DNA of 32,992 nt from an uncultured Oscillospiraceae bacterium. Its GTDB lineage: Bacteria > Bacillota > Clostridia > Oscillospirales > Oscillospiraceae. A model generated the notes under the pieces. The model was given only the letters and a program-made list of their open reading frames with translations, did not search any database and had not been told where the DNA came from. Of the stretch, positions 1 through 7,983 are shown in pieces (the first letter of the stretch is position 1; the number at the start of each line of letters is the position of its first letter). Both the position numbers and the translations under genes were made by a program. The DNA lies in NCBI GenBank assembly GCA_949948775.1, contig CATLHC010000030.1, positions 1 to 32,992 of the forward strand. Direction: 5' to 3'.

Positions 1-1
1 C

Positions 2-88
2 CTGGTGCTGGTGTGCTCGATGTTGGTGGGGCTGATCTTGCTGTCGGTGATGTTGCCGCTGATGCACATCATGAGCGCCATCGGGTGA
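2..88 (+). CDS. C-terminal end of a type II secretion/type IV pilus platform protein (GspF/PilC family), cut by the window edge
   Basis: Only the last 28 residues are in the window. They form one hydrophobic segment that ends with residues LPLMHIMSAIG and a TGA stop. A final membrane helix followed by a short polar tail is how GspF/PilC inner-membrane platform proteins end, and the next genes encode pseudopilin-like proteins and a PilT ATPase. The start lies upstream of the window. The assignment rests on the tail motif plus context, so it is probable rather than certain. The next gene begins 4 bases after the stop, so they are almost surely cotranscribed. Confidence 0.6.
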   Translation: MVLVCSMLVGLILLSVMLPLMHIMSAIG

Positions 89-92
89 GCCT

Positions 93-416
93 ATGGGGAA
101 AAAGAAGAGCGGAGCGGCCGCCCTCCGGCGGGGCCTATTGCTCCCGCTGGCGGCCGCGGCGGTTTTGCTGTGGTTTGCCGTGGCGGTGGACAGCTTGGAG
201 AGCGGGCGGTCTGAGGAAGACCTGCGCCGGCTGGAGGAGACCCTGCGGCGCAGCTGTGTGGCTTGCTACGCCGCTGAGGGGGTCTATCCCCCCGATTTGG
301 ACTACTTAAAGGAACACTATGGGCTGCAGATCGATGAGCGGCGGTACACGGTCAAATATTCCGCCTTCGCGGAGAACCTGATGCCGGACATCACCGTGCT
401 GGAGAACGCGCCATGA
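93..416 (+). CDS. Small membrane-anchored protein of the pilus operon, unknown function
   Basis: A 107-residue protein with a basic N-terminus (MGKKKSG), a single membrane helix at about residues 14-32 and an extracytoplasmic domain. The exterior part begins with a charged, probably helical stretch and then has a two-cysteine segment (SCVACYAAEGVYPPDLDYL). The latter resembles the region after the N-terminal helix of minor pilins, where residues PPDL often occur. No canonical prepilin cleavage site is visible. The start follows a GGTGAG-like site, and the stop overlaps the next start (ATGA). It is likely a minor pilin-like assembly or structural component, judged by position and topology only. 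Confidence 0.6.
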   Translation: MGKKKSGAAALRRGLLLPLAAAAVLLWFAVAVDSLESGRSEEDLRRLEETLRRSCVACYAAEGVYPPDLDYLKEHYGLQIDERRYTVKYSAFAENLMPDITVLENAP

Positions 417-898
417 GGAGGCAGGGGACAAGAGGCCGTATGGACGGCTTGCTGACGCTGCTGCTGTTCGGCGTGTTCGCGGCGTGCGTGCTCATGGTGC
501 TGCTCACCGGGGCCAGGGCGTACCGGGGGCTCACGGAGCGGGACCGGGCGGCCTACGACCGGCGGACCTGCGTGCAGTACATCGCCACGAAGGTGCGGCA
601 AGGGGACGCGGCGGGGGCGGTTACGGTGGAGCCCTTTGGGGATACCGCGGCCCTGCGGCTGGACGACGGCGAGGCGGGGTGCGTCACCCGGCTGTACTGC
701 TTCGATGGATGGCTCATGGAGCTGTACACCTTTGCGGACGCAGAATTGTCTCCCCAGGACGGGGAGAGGATCATGCCCCTGGCGGGGCTGACTCTCACCC
801 TGAAGGACGGGCTGCTGACGGCGGAGATCGAGGCCGGGGAGGGCGTGACGGACACGCTGCGCCTGTCCCTGCGCTCGGAGGAGGGGGGACAGCCATGA
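413..898 (+). CDS. DUF4860-like membrane-anchored protein of the pilus operon
   Basis: A 161-residue protein with one N-terminal membrane helix (about residues 11-33) followed by GARAYRGLTERD and then a CVQYIATKVRQGD stretch. That pattern is recalled from the DUF4860 family found in Firmicute pilus loci. The rest looks like a small beta-rich exterior domain. The ATG at 413 overlaps the previous stop. An internal ATG at 440 would shorten the protein by 9 residues and still keep the helix. Its stop overlaps the next start by 4 bases, so translational coupling runs through the whole group. Biochemical function is unknown; a role as a pilus or pseudopilus component is inferred from context. Confidence 0.65.
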   Translation: MRRQGTRGRMDGLLTLLLFGVFAACVLMVLLTGARAYRGLTERDRAAYDRRTCVQYIATKVRQGDAAGAVTVEPFGDTAALRLDDGEAGCVTRLYCFDGWLMELYTFADAELSPQDGERIMPLAGLTLTLKDGLLTAEIEAGEGVTDTLRLSLRSEEGGQP

Positions 899-1383
899 GG
901 AGCAAGGCGCCCCTGCTGCTGATGGAGCAGATGGTGATGCTGCTGGTGTTCGCCCTGGCGGCGGCGCTGTGCCTGCAGGCGTTCGTGAAATCGGACGGCC
1001 TGTCGGGGGACAGCGAGGAGCGGGACCGGGCGGTGACGTTGTGCCAGACGGCGGCGGAAACCATCCGCTGGTACGGCGGGGATATCGTGTCTGAGGAAGC
1101 GGCCCAGGCGCTGGGGTATCACTATGATAAAGGGGTCATGTACCAGGAGTTTGACGAGGACTGGAATCCGGTGGAGTTCGGCGTCTACTGCCTGGACGCG
1201 GAAGGGATTCCGGCGGATGTCCCCGGGGACAGAATTCCCGGACTCCGAAAGGCCCACGTGTGTGTGGCGAAGGGCTATAACTATGACCAGGAGCTGGAGG
1301 TCCTCTTTGAGCTCGAGGTGGCCTGGCAGGTGCCGGTAACAGGTACGGCGGAGGTGGAGATCGACGATGGCACGGCAGAGTAA
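895..1383 (+). CDS. Pseudopilin-like protein of the pilus operon
   Basis: A 162-residue protein beginning MRSKAPLLLMEQMVMLLVF. The short basic leader, the hydrophobic helix and a glutamate five residues into the hydrophobic run (LLLME) match the type IV pilin N-terminal pattern, although the residue before the run is Pro rather than the usual Gly. The exterior part has aromatic and acidic residues and a glycine-rich middle. The ATG overlaps the previous stop by 4 bases, and the 3' end overlaps the next gene by 17 bases. It may be a minor pseudopilin processed by a prepilin peptidase encoded elsewhere, or an uncleaved membrane-anchored subunit. Family membership beyond this is not recognised. 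Confidence 0.6.
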   Translation: MRSKAPLLLMEQMVMLLVFALAAALCLQAFVKSDGLSGDSEERDRAVTLCQTAAETIRWYGGDIVSEEAAQALGYHYDKGVMYQEFDEDWNPVEFGVYCLDAEGIPADVPGDRIPGLRKAHVCVAKGYNYDQELEVLFELEVAWQVPVTGTAEVEIDDGTAE

Positions 1384-1819
1384 AGCGCGGGAGCGGTTCT
1401 CTCCCCCGGCGGTGGGAGGCATCTCCCTGCTGGTGGTGTTCGCGGTGCTGTGCCTGACGGTGTTCGCCCTGCTGGCGCTGACCACCGTCCAGGCGGACGC
1501 GCGCCTGGCGGACGCCTCGGCCCAGGCGGTGGCGGACTACTACGCCGCCGACTGCGCGGCCCAGGAGATTCTGGCCCGGCTGCGAAACGGTGAGCGGCCC
1601 GAGGGCGTGGAAATCCTGAACCGGCTGGGCGGCGGGATGTACACCGCACACTACGCCGTGCCCATCTCGGACACCCAGGAGCTTCAGGTGGAAGTGAATT
1701 TTGCGGAGGACTGGGCCGGTTACAACTGGCGCTACCAGGTGATCCGCTGGCAGAGCGTACCCACGGGGGCGTGGGAGGGCGACGAGTCCCTGGACGTCTG
1801 GGACGGCGCTGTTTTTTAA
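1367..1819 (+). CDS. PilX/GspK-like membrane-anchored protein of the pilus operon
   Basis: A 150-residue protein with a basic N-terminus, the segment VGGISLLVVFAVLCLTVFALLAL as membrane helix (about residues 16-38), then a long amphipathic stretch (ADARLADASAQAVADYYAADCAAQEILARL). A Gly-Gly just before the helix, no glutamate at position 5 and a helical extension with YYAAD resemble PilX/GspK-type minor pilins. It overlaps the preceding gene by 17 bases, and pilT follows 11 bases downstream. The presumed role is as a minor component of the pilus tip or assembly machine. This is inferred from shape and neighbours. Confidence 0.6.
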   Translation: MARQSKARERFSPPAVGGISLLVVFAVLCLTVFALLALTTVQADARLADASAQAVADYYAADCAAQEILARLRNGERPEGVEILNRLGGGMYTAHYAVPISDTQELQVEVNFAEDWAGYNWRYQVIRWQSVPTGAWEGDESLDVWDGAVF

Positions 1820-1830
1820 AGGAGAGGCTT

Positions 1831-2889
1831 ATGACGCGACTGACGGAGTATTTACAAAAAGCTGTGACCGACCGGGCGTCCGACCTGTTTATCGTGGCGG
1901 GGGGGCCGGTGTGTGCCAAGCAGGATAACCGGTTGGTGCCCATCAGTGAGGACCGGGTGTTCCCGGTGGAGACGGAGGAGCTGGTCCGGGAGATCTATGA
2001 GACGGCCAACCGGCCCATGGACCGCTTCCTGCGGCAGGGGGACGACGATTTCTCCTTCTCCATGGCGGGGATGGCCCGATTCCGGGTGAACGTCTACCGC
2101 CAGCGTGGGTCTATGGCGGCGGTGATCCGGGTGGTGGCCTTCGATATTCCCAACTGGATCGACCTGAGCATTCCGGAGCAGGTGATGAATCTGGCGTCGC
2201 TGTCCCACGGAATGGTGCTGGTGACGGGCACGGCGGGCAGCGGCAAGTCCACCACCCAGGCGTGTATCATCGACCGGATCAACCGGACCCGGGAGTGCCA
2301 CATCATCACGCTGGAGGACCCCATCGAGTACCTGCACCGGGACCGGCGGAGCATTGTGAGCCAGCGGGAGATGGCCATCGACACCCAGGACTATCCCTCG
2401 GCCCTGCGGGCCTGTCTGCGGCAGGCTCCGGACGTGATTCTGCTGGGCGAGATGCGGGATCAGGAGACCATCCACACGGCCATGACGGCGGCGGAGACGG
2501 GGCACCTGCTTATCGCCACGCTGCATACCAAGGGGGCGGTGAACACCATCGACCGGATTGTGGACACCTTCCCCAGCGGGCAGCAGGACCAGGTGCGGGT
2601 ACAGCTGAGCATGGTGCTGCGCACGGTGGTGTCCCAGCAGCTGGTGCCGGACACCAAGGGGGGGCTGGTGCCCGCCTTTGAGATCATGCATGTGAACAGC
2701 GCCATCCGCAGCCTGATCCGGGACAGCAAGACCCACCAGATCGACAACGCCATCGCCGCGGGGGGCGCGGAGGGGATGATCGCCATGGATCAGTCCCTGC
2801 TGGCCTTGTACAAGGGCCGGGAGATCACGGCGGAGACCGCTCTGGCCTACGCTGACAACCCCGATCAGCTCAAGCGGAGGATGGGCTGA
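1831..2889 (+). CDS. pilT: PilT-family type IV pilus retraction ATPase
   Basis: A 352-residue cytoplasmic hexameric ATPase that powers pilus retraction. The N-terminal PAS-like domain (about 1-100) precedes a RecA-like core. That core has Walker A GTAGSGKST (133-141), the Asp box ITLEDPIEY (about 159-167), Walker B DVILLGEMRD (201-210), the His box HLLIATLHT (225-233) and the PilT signature AIRSLIR (291-297). The length is normal for PilT and too short for PilB/GspE. The ATG at 1831 has a GGAGAGG site 5 bases ahead, so upstream in-frame codons are not used. It closes the operon and a hairpin terminator follows. Retraction rather than assembly is supported by the AIRxLIR motif, but twitching was not tested here. 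Confidence 0.93.
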   Translation: MTRLTEYLQKAVTDRASDLFIVAGGPVCAKQDNRLVPISEDRVFPVETEELVREIYETANRPMDRFLRQGDDDFSFSMAGMARFRVNVYRQRGSMAAVIRVVAFDIPNWIDLSIPEQVMNLASLSHGMVLVTGTAGSGKSTTQACIIDRINRTRECHIITLEDPIEYLHRDRRSIVSQREMAIDTQDYPSALRACLRQAPDVILLGEMRDQETIHTAMTAAETGHLLIATLHTKGAVNTIDRIVDTFPSGQQDQVRVQLSMVLRTVVSQQLVPDTKGGLVPAFEIMHVNSAIRSLIRDSKTHQIDNAIAAGGAEGMIAMDQSLLALYKGREITAETALAYADNPDQLKRRMG

Positions 2890-2909
2890 GCGCCCAAATA
2901 TGAAATGAA

Positions 2910-2949
2910 AGCGGACCAGAGCTTGTTAAAAGCCCTGGTCCGCTGTTTT
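2910..2949 (+). terminator. Rho-independent terminator after pilT
   Basis: Perfect 10-base arms AGCGGACCAG (2910-2919) and CTGGTCCGCT (2935-2944), with a possible inner GCTT/AAGC extension, are followed by GTTTTT. It separates the pilus operon from the convergent methionine operon. Confidence 0.85.
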
Positions 2950-2956
2950 TGTACGC

Positions 2957-4714
2957 TTATCTCAGCTCTGCCATAATTCGGGCGATAAGAGATACCCGGC
3001 GGAAGGGCGTCATAAGATACCAGCCGTCGGTATAGGCGGCCATGTCTCGGGCGGTCTGTACCGATAGGGATACCGCCAACGCCTCCGCCTCCTCCCGGCT
3101 TTTGCCTTCGTAGAGCCGCACAATCTCCTCCGGCACGGAGACTCCAGCCACCTCGTTGTTGAGAAACAGGGCGTTGCGGTGGCTGACAATGGGGAACACG
3201 CCTCCCAAAATTTTTCCCTTCAGCGTATTCCGGGCCAGCTTCAGGTTTTCCAGCGCCTGCGGGGAGTGCACCGGCTGAGTCAGAAAGCCCGCCGCGCCGC
3301 AAGCCTCCTTTTCCTGTGCCAACTCCAGCTGCTTGGCAAAGTTAACAGCGTTCAGGTTCAGCGCGCCGAAAATTTGGAAGGGGGTGGACAGCCCGTGATC
3401 CATCAGGCCGCTGACGTAGGTCATCAGTTTGCGGGAGTTGAAATTGAACACGCTCTTCACCTCATCCCGGTCCTGGGTGGGGATGGGGTCGCCGGTAACC
3501 AGCAGCACATTGTGTACTCCCTCCATGCTCAGGCCCAGCAGCAGCGCCTTGGTGGCGTTCAGGTTGCGGTCCCGGCAGGTCAGGTGAGGGAGCGGTTCCA
3601 CACCGGTCTCCCGGTGAATCTTACAGGCCAGCAGGGAGCTGTCCGCCCTTGGGCGGCCCACGGGACAGTCCGCCACCGTAACCGCGTCCGCCCCGGCGTC
3701 CCGCAGGGCGCGGACTCTCTCCATGAAGGCGTCCACCTGGTCGTCGGCGGGAGGGTCCAGCTCCACGGCAATGACCCGCTTCCCGGCCGTCAGCTTGTCC
3801 TGGAGGCGGTTTTGTCCGGGGCGGGCCTCCGGCTTTGTGCGGGGCTGGACGGAGAGAGCGGCGGGCTTTGCGGTCAGTTCCCTCAGCGCTTGGGCGGTGC
3901 GGGCAATGTGCTGGGGCCGCGTGCCGCAGCAGCCGCCCAGAATGACCGCGCCGGATCGGGCGATGTCCGCCATTTGAGCGGCAAAATAGTCCGCGCCGCC
4001 CTGATACACCACCCGGCGCCCCAGCACCGTGGGGTAGCCCGCGTTGGGCATGACGGACAGCGCCCTGCCGCCCAGCGCGTCCAGGTCCAGCCCGCGGACG
4101 AACTCCAGCAGGTGATGGGGGCCGGATACGCAGTTGAAGCCCACGGCGTCCACCTCATCCAACGCCGCCGTCCGCGCAAAAAGGGTGCGCCCGGACAGAC
4201 CGTCCCGTGTAATTCCATCGGGAGCCACGGCAAAGGACACCAGCAGGAACGCCTCGGGACAGAGCGCCTTCAGATGACGGGCCAGCTCGGCCACGCCCTC
4301 GTCGGTGGGCAGGGTCTCCACAATAAAATGGGTCAGCCCCTGGGCCAGAAAGACGTCGGCCTGGCGGCGGTAGAAGGAGCCGGGGGCCGTTCCGCCCTCC
4401 CGGGGGGCGGGGCCCAAGTCTGCGAATACGTATGCTCCAAAAGGGCGGGCCGCCTCCAGCGCAATGCGGCACCCCGCCTCAATGATACGCCGGGCGGTCC
4501 CGGCATCGGTGCCCGCGTCGAAAGTATTGGTGCGGATGGCGCGGCACCCCGCCTCCAGGTAGGAGCGGTGAATGGCGGCGATCTCCTCGGGCCGGTCCAG
4601 GTTGGCCGGTTCGCATTGGGCCTCCGCCCGGTTGGGGCGGGAGGCGTAATAGGTCCCCATGGCCCCGTCAAACAGCAGGGACCCACCCGTTTTCAAATAC
4701 GATCTAATCTTCAT
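2957..4714 (-). CDS. Bifunctional homocysteine S-methyltransferase / 5,10-methylenetetrahydrofolate reductase (YitJ type)
   Basis: A 585-residue fusion. Residues 1-280 are a homocysteine methyltransferase barrel with the FDGAMGT start motif and the zinc-binding cysteines in GFNC (C195) and GGCCGT (C262, C263). Residues of about 303-585 are a MetF-type flavin-dependent reductase barrel (VIAVELDPP, LLVTGDP, and GGVFPIVSH near the end). The fusion is known in Bacillus YitJ and many Clostridia. The reductase makes 5-methyl-THF, the methyl donor used by MetH encoded just upstream. Its ATG overlaps the metH stop by 4 bases. Having a second homocysteine methyltransferase domain beside a full MetH is partly redundant; which methyl donor the fused domain uses is unknown. 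Confidence 0.93.
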   Translation of the reverse strand: MKIRSYLKTGGSLLFDGAMGTYYASRPNRAEAQCEPANLDRPEEIAAIHRSYLEAGCRAIRTNTFDAGTDAGTARRIIEAGCRIALEAARPFGAYVFADLGPAPREGGTAPGSFYRRQADVFLAQGLTHFIVETLPTDEGVAELARHLKALCPEAFLLVSFAVAPDGITRDGLSGRTLFARTAALDEVDAVGFNCVSGPHHLLEFVRGLDLDALGGRALSVMPNAGYPTVLGRRVVYQGGADYFAAQMADIARSGAVILGGCCGTRPQHIARTAQALRELTAKPAALSVQPRTKPEARPGQNRLQDKLTAGKRVIAVELDPPADDQVDAFMERVRALRDAGADAVTVADCPVGRPRADSSLLACKIHRETGVEPLPHLTCRDRNLNATKALLLGLSMEGVHNVLLVTGDPIPTQDRDEVKSVFNFNSRKLMTYVSGLMDHGLSTPFQIFGALNLNAVNFAKQLELAQEKEACGAAGFLTQPVHSPQALENLKLARNTLKGKILGGVFPIVSHRNALFLNNEVAGVSVPEEIVRLYEGKSREEAEALAVSLSVQTARDMAAYTDGWYLMTPFRRVSLIARIMAELR

Positions 4715-7077
4715 GCGCCAAACACCTTCCGGGCGATGTCCACCGATTGACGGGCATCTTTTGCGTAATGGTCCGCCCCCATCCGGGCGGCGTACTCCGG
4801 GGTCACCACCGCGCCGCCCACAAAGATCACCGGGGGATTTTCCAGGGTGCGCAGCAGCTTGATGGTGTCCTCCATAGCGGGCAGGGTGGTGGTCATCAGG
4901 GCGGACAGGCCCACCAGGGGGATGTTCTGCTCCCGCACCGTGTCCAGGATGGTCTCCGGCGGCACGTCACGGCCCAGGTCTACGGCGTCGTAGCCGTAAT
5001 TCTCCATCACCGTGCGCACGATGTTTTTTCCAATGTCGTGTATGTCTCCTTTGACGGTGGCGATGACAAATCTGCCCTTTTTCACCGGGGCGCCGCCCTT
5101 TTGGGCGATGGAGGCCTTGATCACCTCAAACACGGCCTGAGCCGCCTGGGCGGAGCTCAAAAGCTGGGGCAGAAACGCCCGGCCCGCCTCATAGTCCGCC
5201 CCAACCTTGTCCAAGGCGGGGATGAGGCGCCGCTCCACCAAAGACAGCTCGTCCTGGGTTTTCAGGGCCTCCCGGGCCAGCTTTCCGGCGTCGCCCTCCA
5301 GGCCCCGGGCGATGGCGTCTTCCAGGGTGAGGGAGGAGCCGCCGGCTGCGGGCGCGGAGGGGGAGGGAGCCGCGCCGGCAAAGCGGGCAATGTAGTCCCG
5401 GCTCCCCGCATCCTCCCCGGACAGCACCTTGAAGGCCGCCACCGCGTCCATGATCTCCCGCTGGTTGGGGTTGATGATGGGCAGGGTCAGCCCCGCCGCC
5501 ATGGCCTGGGTCAAAAAGCTCCGGGTGACGGCGATTCGGTTGGGCAGGCCGAAGGAGATGTTGGACACACCCAGCACCACCTGGAGGCCCAGCTCCTCCC
5601 GCACCATGCGCACGGCCTTCAGGGTCTCCGCCGCCTGCTCCTGCTGGGCGGACACGGTGAGGGTGAGGCAGTCGATCCACACGTCCTCCGCCGGGATGCC
5701 GTGGTCCAGGGCCGCGTCCAGAATGCGGCGGGCGATGGCCACCCGCCCCTCGGCGGTCTGGGGGATGCCGTTTTCGTCCAGACACAGGCCAACTACGCTG
5801 GCCCCGTACTTCTTCACGATGGGCAGGACGCGGTCCAGCACGGCCTGCTCGCCGTTGACGGAATTCACCGCCGCCTTGCCGTTGTAGACCCGCAGGGCGG
5901 CCTCCAGCGCGCCGGCGTTGGTGGAGTCCAGCTGGAGGGGCAGAGGGACAGCGCTCTGGATCTTTTTCACCACCAGGGGGAGCATGGCCGCCTCATCCAC
6001 GCCGGGGTGGCCTACGTTGACATCCAGGATGTCCGCCCCCGCGTCCTCCTGTTGGACGGCCATGTCCAGGATATAGTCCAGGTCGTGTTCCAGCAGGGCC
6101 TGCTGGAAGCGCTTTTTGCCTGTGGGATTGACGCGCTCGCCGATGACCCGCACGCCGTCCAGGAAGCAGGGCGTCATGGCCGAGCAGACGAAGCCCGCGG
6201 AGTGGTACACTCTGGGGGTGGGCATCCTGCCCTCCAGCGCTTTGGAGAGGGCGCGGATATAGTCCGGCGAGGTGCCGCAGCAGCCGCCGAAGATGGACAC
6301 ACCCGCCTCCAGGCAGGGGAGCAGGGCCTGGACGAAGTCCTCTGGGCCCATGTCATATTTTCCGGTGGCGGGGTCGGGCAGGCCCGCGTTGGGCTTGGCG
6401 ATGACGGGCAGGCGGGTGTTCTCACACAGCTCCCTCAGCAGCGGGGCCAGCAGGTCCGGCCCCAGGGAGCAGTTCAGGCCGATGGCGTCCGCGCCCAGCC
6501 CCTCCAGCGTCCGGGCCATGGAGGGGATGGTGCAGCCGGTGAAGGTGCGCCCGCTTTGCTCAAAGGACATGGTGACAAGCACGGGCAGATTGGTGTTCTC
6601 CTTCACCGCCAGCAGGGCGGCCTTGGCCTCGTAGAGGTCGGTCATGGTCTCGATGGACACCAGGTCAGCTCCGGCCCTCTCGCCCGCCGCGGCCACCTCT
6701 TTGAAATATGCATAAGCCCGCTCAAAGGGCAGGGTGCCCAGAGGCTCCAGCAGCTCACCCAGGGGACCCATGTCCAGCGTCACCTTCACATCCGTTCCGG
6801 CGGCGGCCTGCTTGGCAATGGCGACAGCGGCGGACACCACCTCGTCCACCGTGCGGCCCGTCCCGGCCAGCTTGGGCGCGCTGGCGCCGAACGTGTTGGC
6901 GCAGATGATCCGGCTGCCCGCCTCGATGTACTCCCGGTAGATGGAGCGAAGCAGGTCCGGATCGGTGAAGTTGAGCAGTTCCGGCTTGCCTCCAGGGGGC
7001 AGGCCCCGCTGCTGGAGAACGGTGCCCATGGCGCCGTCTAAAATGACGATCCCGTCATATAAAAAGTCAAGATCCAC
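4711..7077 (-). CDS. metH: Cobalamin-dependent methionine synthase lacking the activation domain
   Basis: A 788-residue enzyme that transfers methyl from 5-methyl-THF to homocysteine through cobalamin. Modules in order: homocysteine domain (1-290) with zinc cysteines C203 (GLNC), C266 and C267 (GGCCGT); pterin-binding domain (about 305-570) with GERVNPTGKKRF; B12 cap and Rossmann domain (about 590-788) with the cobalt-ligand motif GDIHDIGKN (H680) and the later GLSALMTTT and FVGGAVV. The E. coli type carries an extra C-terminal AdoMet-binding activation domain of about 330 residues. Here the chain ends after the B12 domain, and that function is the separate gene upstream. The start is GTG with an AAGGAGGG site 8 bases before it. 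It overlaps the upstream gene by 11 bases. Confidence 0.95.
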   Translation of the reverse strand: MDLDFLYDGIVILDGAMGTVLQQRGLPPGGKPELLNFTDPDLLRSIYREYIEAGSRIICANTFGASAPKLAGTGRTVDEVVSAAVAIAKQAAAGTDVKVTLDMGPLGELLEPLGTLPFERAYAYFKEVAAAGERAGADLVSIETMTDLYEAKAALLAVKENTNLPVLVTMSFEQSGRTFTGCTIPSMARTLEGLGADAIGLNCSLGPDLLAPLLRELCENTRLPVIAKPNAGLPDPATGKYDMGPEDFVQALLPCLEAGVSIFGGCCGTSPDYIRALSKALEGRMPTPRVYHSAGFVCSAMTPCFLDGVRVIGERVNPTGKKRFQQALLEHDLDYILDMAVQQEDAGADILDVNVGHPGVDEAAMLPLVVKKIQSAVPLPLQLDSTNAGALEAALRVYNGKAAVNSVNGEQAVLDRVLPIVKKYGASVVGLCLDENGIPQTAEGRVAIARRILDAALDHGIPAEDVWIDCLTLTVSAQQEQAAETLKAVRMVREELGLQVVLGVSNISFGLPNRIAVTRSFLTQAMAAGLTLPIINPNQREIMDAVAAFKVLSGEDAGSRDYIARFAGAAPSPSAPAAGGSSLTLEDAIARGLEGDAGKLAREALKTQDELSLVERRLIPALDKVGADYEAGRAFLPQLLSSAQAAQAVFEVIKASIAQKGGAPVKKGRFVIATVKGDIHDIGKNIVRTVMENYGYDAVDLGRDVPPETILDTVREQNIPLVGLSALMTTTLPAMEDTIKLLRTLENPPVIFVGGAVVTPEYAARMGADHYAKDARQSVDIARKVFGA

Positions 7078-7726
7078 AGGTTTTTCCCTCCTTGCGGTAT
7101 TGGCAGGTTTCTCGCAGGCTGCAGAACCCGCAGCCCCGGATGCGGGCGGGCTGGGGGTGGTGGGCCAGGCCGATGACGGCGGTCACCGACTTGGACGGAT
7201 TCATGAGTAAGCTGTCTGTCACCTGCACCCCCAACCGCCGGGAGGCGTCCAGCACGGCGCAGATGTCTTTTTGCAGCTCCAGCGGCAGGTCCCCGTAGCC
7301 GGGGCTGAAGCGGTCGGTGAGGTGGAGGTCCGGGAAACGGGCGGCGATCTCCTCCTCGGCGGCGTCGCAGCCCGCCTCCACCCAGGCGGAGCCGCAGGCG
7401 TCCAGCAGGGCGGCGCGGGCCATGCCCCGGGCCTGCTCGGCGCGCAGGAGCGCTTCAAATCCCGCCCCCAGAGTACAGGCCAGCAGCACCGCCTGGGAGC
7501 ACTCCGCCAGCATTTTGCGGGCCATGCCTCCAGGGAGGGCAAGACCGGCTCCCTCCAGGACCACGCCCTCGTCCCGATGGAGGACGGGGAACACCCGCCA
7601 GAGCCACCGGGGCGTCACCGAGCGGGTGAGCCTGTCCGCCGCGGCGGACAGCTGGGTGGACAGGGCGGGATCGGGTTCCCCCCGCACCCCCAGATAGCGC
7701 AGGGGCTCGGACAGATCCAGTTTCAC
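7067..7726 (-). CDS. Stand-alone methionine synthase reactivation (AdoMet-binding) domain protein
   Basis: A 219-residue protein with the MetH activation-domain signature RFSPGYGDLPL and the following LLMNPSKSVTAVIGL segment, which help form the AdoMet site. It ends in a cysteine cluster (CGFCSLRETC plus a last C) that may bind metal. In MetH proteins lacking this module, a separate small subunit reductively remethylates oxidised cobalamin. Position supports that role: it is the first gene of the operon and overlaps metH by 11 bases. The start is GTG, with GGTGGAG just upstream. It is shorter than the fused E. coli domain, as is usual for this stand-alone form. Confidence 0.88.
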   Translation of the reverse strand: MKLDLSEPLRYLGVRGEPDPALSTQLSAAADRLTRSVTPRWLWRVFPVLHRDEGVVLEGAGLALPGGMARKMLAECSQAVLLACTLGAGFEALLRAEQARGMARAALLDACGSAWVEAGCDAAEEEIAARFPDLHLTDRFSPGYGDLPLELQKDICAVLDASRRLGVQVTDSLLMNPSKSVTAVIGLAHHPQPARIRGCGFCSLRETCQYRKEGKTCGS

Positions 7727-7764
7727 GGCTCCACCCTCTTTCTTACTTTAAATCAAGCCACTTT

Positions 7765-7770
7765 ACTATA
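7765..7770 (-). promoter_or_regulatory. Candidate -10 box for the methionine operon
   Basis: On the minus strand TATAGT lies about 40 bases before the GTG start at 7726. The best -35 at 17 bases (TGGATT) is poor, so this is only a candidate. No SAM, T-box or cobalamin riboswitch pattern was seen between 7727 and 7860. Confidence 0.3.
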
Positions 7771-7846
7771 CCGCAAACGGCGGAAAAAATCCAGAGATAA
7801 ATTGTATCGGCCGCCCTGGGCATCGGCTGTACTTTTTGGCCTTGAT

Positions 7847-7860
7847 ATGCTATCATTCCG
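7847..7860 (+). promoter_or_regulatory. Candidate extended -10 promoter for yjdF
   Basis: TGC followed by TATCAT (7851-7856) forms an extended -10 element just ahead of the structured leader. No good -35 stands 17 bases upstream, which extended -10 promoters can lack. Transcription would begin near 7863, giving a leader of about 120 bases. Confidence 0.35.
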
Positions 7861-7863
7861 ATA

Positions 7864-7983
7864 GCGGAGATAAAAACACAGTCCCCGTCGGGTAGTCGGG
7901 GCGCGGGAGTCCGCCCTCCCGCCAGTAACCTGCCTCCTTGGTTGTCCCTTCTCCGTAAGCGATTTTAAGGAGGACAGTGGAAT
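7864..7983 (+). ncRNA. yjdF RNA motif candidate (azaaromatic-responsive riboswitch) in the yjdF leader
   Basis: The 120-base leader folds into clear stems: CCCCG (7883-7887) with CGGGG (7897-7901), and GCGGGAG (7903-7909) with CTCCCGC (7916-7922). After them CCTCCTT (7933-7939) is the exact complement of the ribosome site AAGGAGG (7967-7973). A shorter alternative, CTCC (7951-7954) with GGAG (7969-7972), is also possible. Such exclusive pairings fit control of translation. The call leans on the downstream gene: yjdF genes in Firmicutes usually have this riboswitch class, which binds azaaromatic compounds. The conserved ligand core was not matched base by base, so a covariance search is decisive. 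Confidence 0.72.

Noticed and set aside
7727-7860. Possible riboswitch for the methionine operon
   Set aside because: No SAM riboswitch, T-box or cobalamin-box pattern is visible on the minus strand. Only a weak -10 box was found.
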